Assembly: GCF_040115645.1 (NCBI RefSeq)
Contig: NC_089552.1
Location: 1,302,001 to 1,366,000 of the forward strand
DNA from: Euwallacea fornicatus
Lineage: Eukaryota; Arthropoda; Insecta; Coleoptera; Curculionidae
Length of the DNA stretch: 64,000 nt
Direction of reading: 5' to 3'
Position numbers and translations under genes: made by a program. Under the pieces are notes generated by a model that was not told where the DNA came from, made no database searches, and saw only the letters and a list, made by a program, of their open reading frames with translations. Shown here piece by piece: positions 60,125 to 64,000 of this stretch. Every line of letters starts with the position of its first letter. Position 1 is the first letter of the stretch.

Positions 60125-62029
60125 ATCGTCACTTTCCCCTCGTGATTTCACCCTCGACACCCCATGTGACGCACATGATATTTAAAATGTGCAAATGGAA
60201 GCTGTGCAGCCGGAGTGCTAATTTTACGTTTCAGATGGGTTTAATTCGCTTATTATGCTTTATGGTGATTAACTCATGTGTGCGGTGTTAAAGGGGGAGA
60301 CGGAGCTCATTGTAGGACGATAGACTCCGAATTATCATTATTATGGAGTTTTATCAGGGGCGATTATAACCCCTAAGAAAGCCAGACACCTTTCTCGGCA
60401 TCTAATCTCAGACCCTAACTCGGAGGAGTTGAATTATTAAAACCTTCATTACCTACCACTCCCTTAATACCATCGGGATTTTTGTTCTTAATTTGATTTA
60501 TGTACGGTTTTTAGTGCGGGGGAATAATAATGACCTTTTAATACTAAACAAAGAGAAATATGACAAGGACGTCATTAAAAATGGGGTCAAGTAATTAACG
60601 GCCACGTGTATACGCACTCCGGCTTTATGCAGACAGGGATGTATTTCAACAGTTTGCGGGCCGAAGCTACGCTTTATCGCACGAGTGCGACAAACGCATT
60701 TTCCCGCTCCTTTGCTGGTGAACGGCGAAGAAGCGTTAGGGCGCACACATGGGGCGCGAAGTGTTGCCGTTCTAACGTTAATCTGTCAAAAAAGCGGATT
60801 TTTGGTTTTTTTAGGTGAACCCAAAAACGAGTGACTATTCAAAGAAAATCGAAACGCGATGGAAGAAGCGAGCACACTCAAGTTTCCCCAGGCCCGCTTT
60901 GGGCCGCCCTGTATATATCAGAAATATATCTTTTATGAGCCTCTATTTTGTGCACCGCTAAATGGAAAACCATTTATGTCGACATTTTCTTGCTATATGC
61001 ATGTTGACTTTTGCTGATGGGCTCTTTCCCCGGTGTTTTCTCTGTTATCGACAATTTTTTTCCAAAGTTTCCATTAAAAAAGATGTCAAACTCTGAAGGC
61101 TCCGGCGATGCAGCACTCGCTTCTTTCCGCTTTCGAAATCGAACATTTCTTTAATGAATAGCTATTCATTATTAAACTGTTTCGACGGTTTCGATGCGAT
61201 TCGACCACACTTCCGTCCTGAAATTTTGGACGTGGACTGCGTGGGGAGATGACGTGGAAGTAGCGTATTGGGCAAATGGGTCAGTCGCCACTTCGTGAAG
61301 AACAGAATTTTTTCTTGGTCAAATAGAGGCATCTTATAGAGCCAAATGCTGCGTTGGCAAATGAGATGGTCGTGCCACAGAACTTAAAGGGCACCTCAGG
61401 AACCATTAAAGTCGTGCAAATTAGTTCGATTGCGAATTTCACTTCCGCCCCAGTCCGTCCCTGTTATGCACGAAACTTTTTACGGCATTTTAACAACCAG
61501 CATCAGCCTTAACCAAAATCTTTTAATCCTTACATTAGCTTTTATAATACACCTTTGGCTTGGGGAACGATGTACCCTTACTTGTATTAAAAGGAAAATT
61601 ATGGATCTTTTTGTTACGCCCTCGATGCCCTTAAAAATTTTCCCGGAAAAATTCAATGAACTGGATGAAGCCAAAGTCCGTCACCCTGAAGATTCCTCCC
61701 TTCGTCATCCTTAGCGCCGTTATCCTTTTTGCATTATTAAAATTTATATTGAGTTTATGGTGACAAAATGTTGGGCGATAATATTGGACGTGATTAATAT
61801 GGGTAATTGATATTTTGCTGGCGGATTAATATTCCATTACATTAACAAAGCAGATTGTTATTCAAAAGTGATTAAAAGTGTAATTGGGTCGCATTAACGT
61901 TGGTAAATATTGAGTTTGATATTCACAATTTAATTCAACTCATTTATTAACTGATAGCAGATCGGCAGAAACAGCGGTAAACAACGAAGGTATACGAATC
62001 AAGATGAATTTTTCGGCTCTTTAGTGCTT
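60125..62029. other. Non-coding stretch, no gene recognised
   Basis: An end-like gccgccctgtatata lies at 60901. No coding signal was recognised. Confidence 0.4.
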
Positions 62030-62130
62030 TTTTTGTTGATATAGGACCCCGGAGGCCGCACGTACCGAAAAATCCGACGATGACAAATCTGGCGAACGCG
62101 CCGGCCAACGTGCGCCTCCATTGTTCGGTA
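62030..62130 (-). pseudogene. DUF4817-type transposase fragment
   Basis: The minus strand reads LPNNGGARWPARSPDLSSSD, corresponding to FPNRWIGRGGPIxWPARSPDLTPLD, then FSVRAASGV. The second Asp of the SPDLTPLD motif is kept, but the following LWG block is lost. Only this block is recognisable. Confidence 0.7.
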
Positions 62131-62959
62131 ATGTCGTCACCGGGGAATATTTCAGGCTTGGGCGGCACGAATTTAAAATTAATTAATTTCGTAGATTATT
62201 AGAAACAATTGTATCGATCAAGGACTCCGTTGTTAAAAACATCAATAACAAAATTGAAACTCCCCAAATCAAATTTCCTCCTGTATTTGCCCTACATAGG
62301 GCGCTTCAAACAAAAAAAAAAACGAGCAAAACTGAACCTGAAAGTTCTTCGACCTCAAAAAATGGCATCAACACGATGAATCGATAAATAGGGACGTAGT
62401 TAGACCGCAGTAACGTCACTTGCAGAGTGTCGCCGGTCTAAAATCCCCAGGGCCGAGTGTGTATTGTTCAGGGACCGTCTGATTGAGAGAACTAAGATTG
62501 ACCGTCACAGAAATTGTCAATCAAGGGAACGAGCACCGACGGTCCCGGATCGGGTCCGGGGGGACTCCGGACGTCTCCAGTCAAACTTCATTAAGGTGAC
62601 GTCGCCGCTCAGATTGGACTGGACGTTTAAACAAGAATATCCTTTCGAGGTCTTGCGACGCTCCTTCAAGATGAACGATGTCTGATTAGGGGTGTAGTTC
62701 TATGAGTTGCTTTAAATTCTTTTAAATTCGAGACAGCAAAAATGCATCAAAATAAGGTTTTGATGAACTTTTGATGGTCGGTAGAAACTACCACTCGGTG
62801 GATTTTTAACATCAACTCGTGGGGGGGGAGCAATCGCTTGTGCCATCGGGAGTAGTAAATACATTCTGTACGTTTGAGGCGGATTGTTGATTTTTTTGGA
62901 TTGTTTATTAGACGTCGACCCTGGCCAAAGCGATTTTTTCCCAATAGAACGCCCGACGC

Positions 62960-63120
62960 TTTAGTCAAAACATTTAAATTTCCTTTAAAACGTTGCGGCA
63001 CATTCTTATACATAAGTCTTCGCGTTTTACCACAAACTGCCCTTCTTTGCGCCATCAAAAAACTACACTGGACGGATTTGGCATTTTTCCCGAAGGCGGC
63101 TCTGGAACGCCAAAATGACT
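62960..63120 (-). repeat. Partial third copy of the dispersed repeat (matches 27010-27175 of copy A)
   Basis: Reversed, it reads gccgccttcgggaaaaatgc where copy A has gcctccttcggcaaaaatac. In the shared frame both give (S/A)FGKN(T/A)K(T/S)V and later RFKGNL. A transposon-end-like caacaccccgtatag lies 120 bases to the right (63238), so this may be the 5' end of an element. Confidence 0.65.
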
Positions 63121-63255
63121 GAGAATCGTTCGATTGTTTAAACAATCGCGAACCTTCGTTGACGCGTCGCAACTCTACTCTCAATTTCCCGCGTTGCGCC
63201 TCAATGTCTTTTCTATTGTCTTCGAACAACGTCTCGCAACACCCCGTATAGTTGC

Positions 63256-64000
63256 GTTCCTACGTAACACAGTTATTGAAAAAGTCATTAGCTCTCTGCA
63301 GCCTGATTGGAGCTACAAACATCAATTCCCATACTTTGAACATTACTCAAAAAGGCTCTCTGCCTCTTTTCCTAACGATTCGTGAAAATTTTCCTCTAGA
63401 ATCGTTTTGCTAGATTTTAACCTGATTTATATATAATTGCCCCCTACAAATCATCCCTAATTTCGACATAGTGGAAACAGCTGGCTAAAATCATGCTAGA
63501 GCGGAAAACTCTTCCGCGAAACGGGCCATGGGACATGGAGATGCTACAAAGCCTTAGAATGTACATTATCTATCAATGATAAATAGTTCCAGAAACAAAT
63601 CAAACCATCGGAATAACTATCTTTAACCCGCAAGGACCCTGTACGCTAACCGTTTCCGGTCCGAAAGCGGCTCTATTGAGTGGGGGTATGCGAGTCAGAA
63701 TAATGGAGCTAATGACGTTTTAATGACTAAGTGGAAACATGGGCCGCAGATTCCATACCGTCACGTTTTATGCTTCGGTTTTTACCTTAATTAACAAACA
63801 AGTGGAGGCCAATAAAAGCGTTTTTGCGCGGATATCCGGTACGAGTTTTCTATTGAAGCGTGCATTGCGTATGCTTTTATACGGGTGGACGAGATAAGAA
63901 CTGAAATCCCGCAACAGACTGATGGAATTATTAGAAAAATAATGAATGTTAGGCGAAGCCCCGTCGAGTTTGTTTTTCTTCTCAGTTGGATGTGGAATTT
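63256..64000. other. Non-coding stretch, no gene recognised
   Basis: AT-rich. The string accatcggaataact at 63605 also occurs at 18091, which may be a short dispersed match or chance. Confidence 0.4.

Noticed and set aside
62747..63229. 160-codon minus-strand frame
   Set aside because: Part of it aligns with the non-coding dispersed repeat copy A, so the open frame is a property of the repeat and not a gene.
1..64000. tRNA, rRNA, CRISPR arrays, operons, phage or plasmid features
   Set aside because: No cloverleaf-type box pairs, rRNA cores or regularly spaced direct repeats with unique spacers were seen, and the sequence is clearly eukaryotic.

Overview
The window is eukaryotic nuclear DNA, most likely from an insect. 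I favour a beetle because relics of the DUF4817-type IS630-Tc1-mariner transposases, which are very common in beetle genomes, recur throughout; that taxonomic call is inference. Nothing prokaryotic is visible: there are no operons, ribosome binding sites or dense coding. Most of the 64 kb is AT-rich non-coding sequence with decayed DNA transposons, MITE-like elements, minisatellites and homopolymer tracts. Most of the longer open frames look like chance ORFs.

Host coding sequence was found in two places, both on the minus strand. At 6805-6982 there is a cleanly bounded exon of a TMTC-family gene (ER transmembrane O-mannosyltransferase with TPR repeats). No other TMTC exon was found, so its introns must be large or its other exons must lie outside. 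At 51.3-52.7 kb there is a plausible compact gene of up to three exons, all joined in phase 0. Its 106-codon middle exon reads like a real protein, but I do not recognise the family.

Layout. 0.13-0.96 kb: a transposase C-terminus between long inverted repeats. 6.2-8.0 kb: two diverged tandem duplications flanking the TMTC exon. 9.0-9.6 kb: a TA-flanked MITE with a smaller hairpin element inside it. 15.7-17.9 kb: a pair of ~200 bp dispersed repeats. 18.9-19.2 kb: a cluster of near-perfect hairpins. 21.1-22.5 kb: two divergently oriented transposase relics of different subfamilies. 26.5-28.3 kb and 41.3-42.4 kb: two copies of a 1.1-1.7 kb repeat. 34.15-34.80 kb: a shortened Tc1-like element with 34 bp terminal repeats. 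36.05-37.48 kb: a Tc1-like transposon with a dead DD34E transposase. 48.3-53.2 kb: three DUF4817-type fragments around the unidentified gene, one of them a 256 bp deletion derivative. 54.4-55.4 kb: a mariner relic in which a minisatellite has grown at the third catalytic motif. 58.5-58.9 kb: a 22-23 bp minisatellite with higher-order structure. 62.0-63.3 kb: one more transposase fragment and a third copy of part of the dispersed repeat.

I found no convincing new biological system. The items most worth a second look are the unidentified gene at 51.3-52.7 kb, the mariner with an internal minisatellite, the two-copy dispersed repeat and the hairpin cluster.
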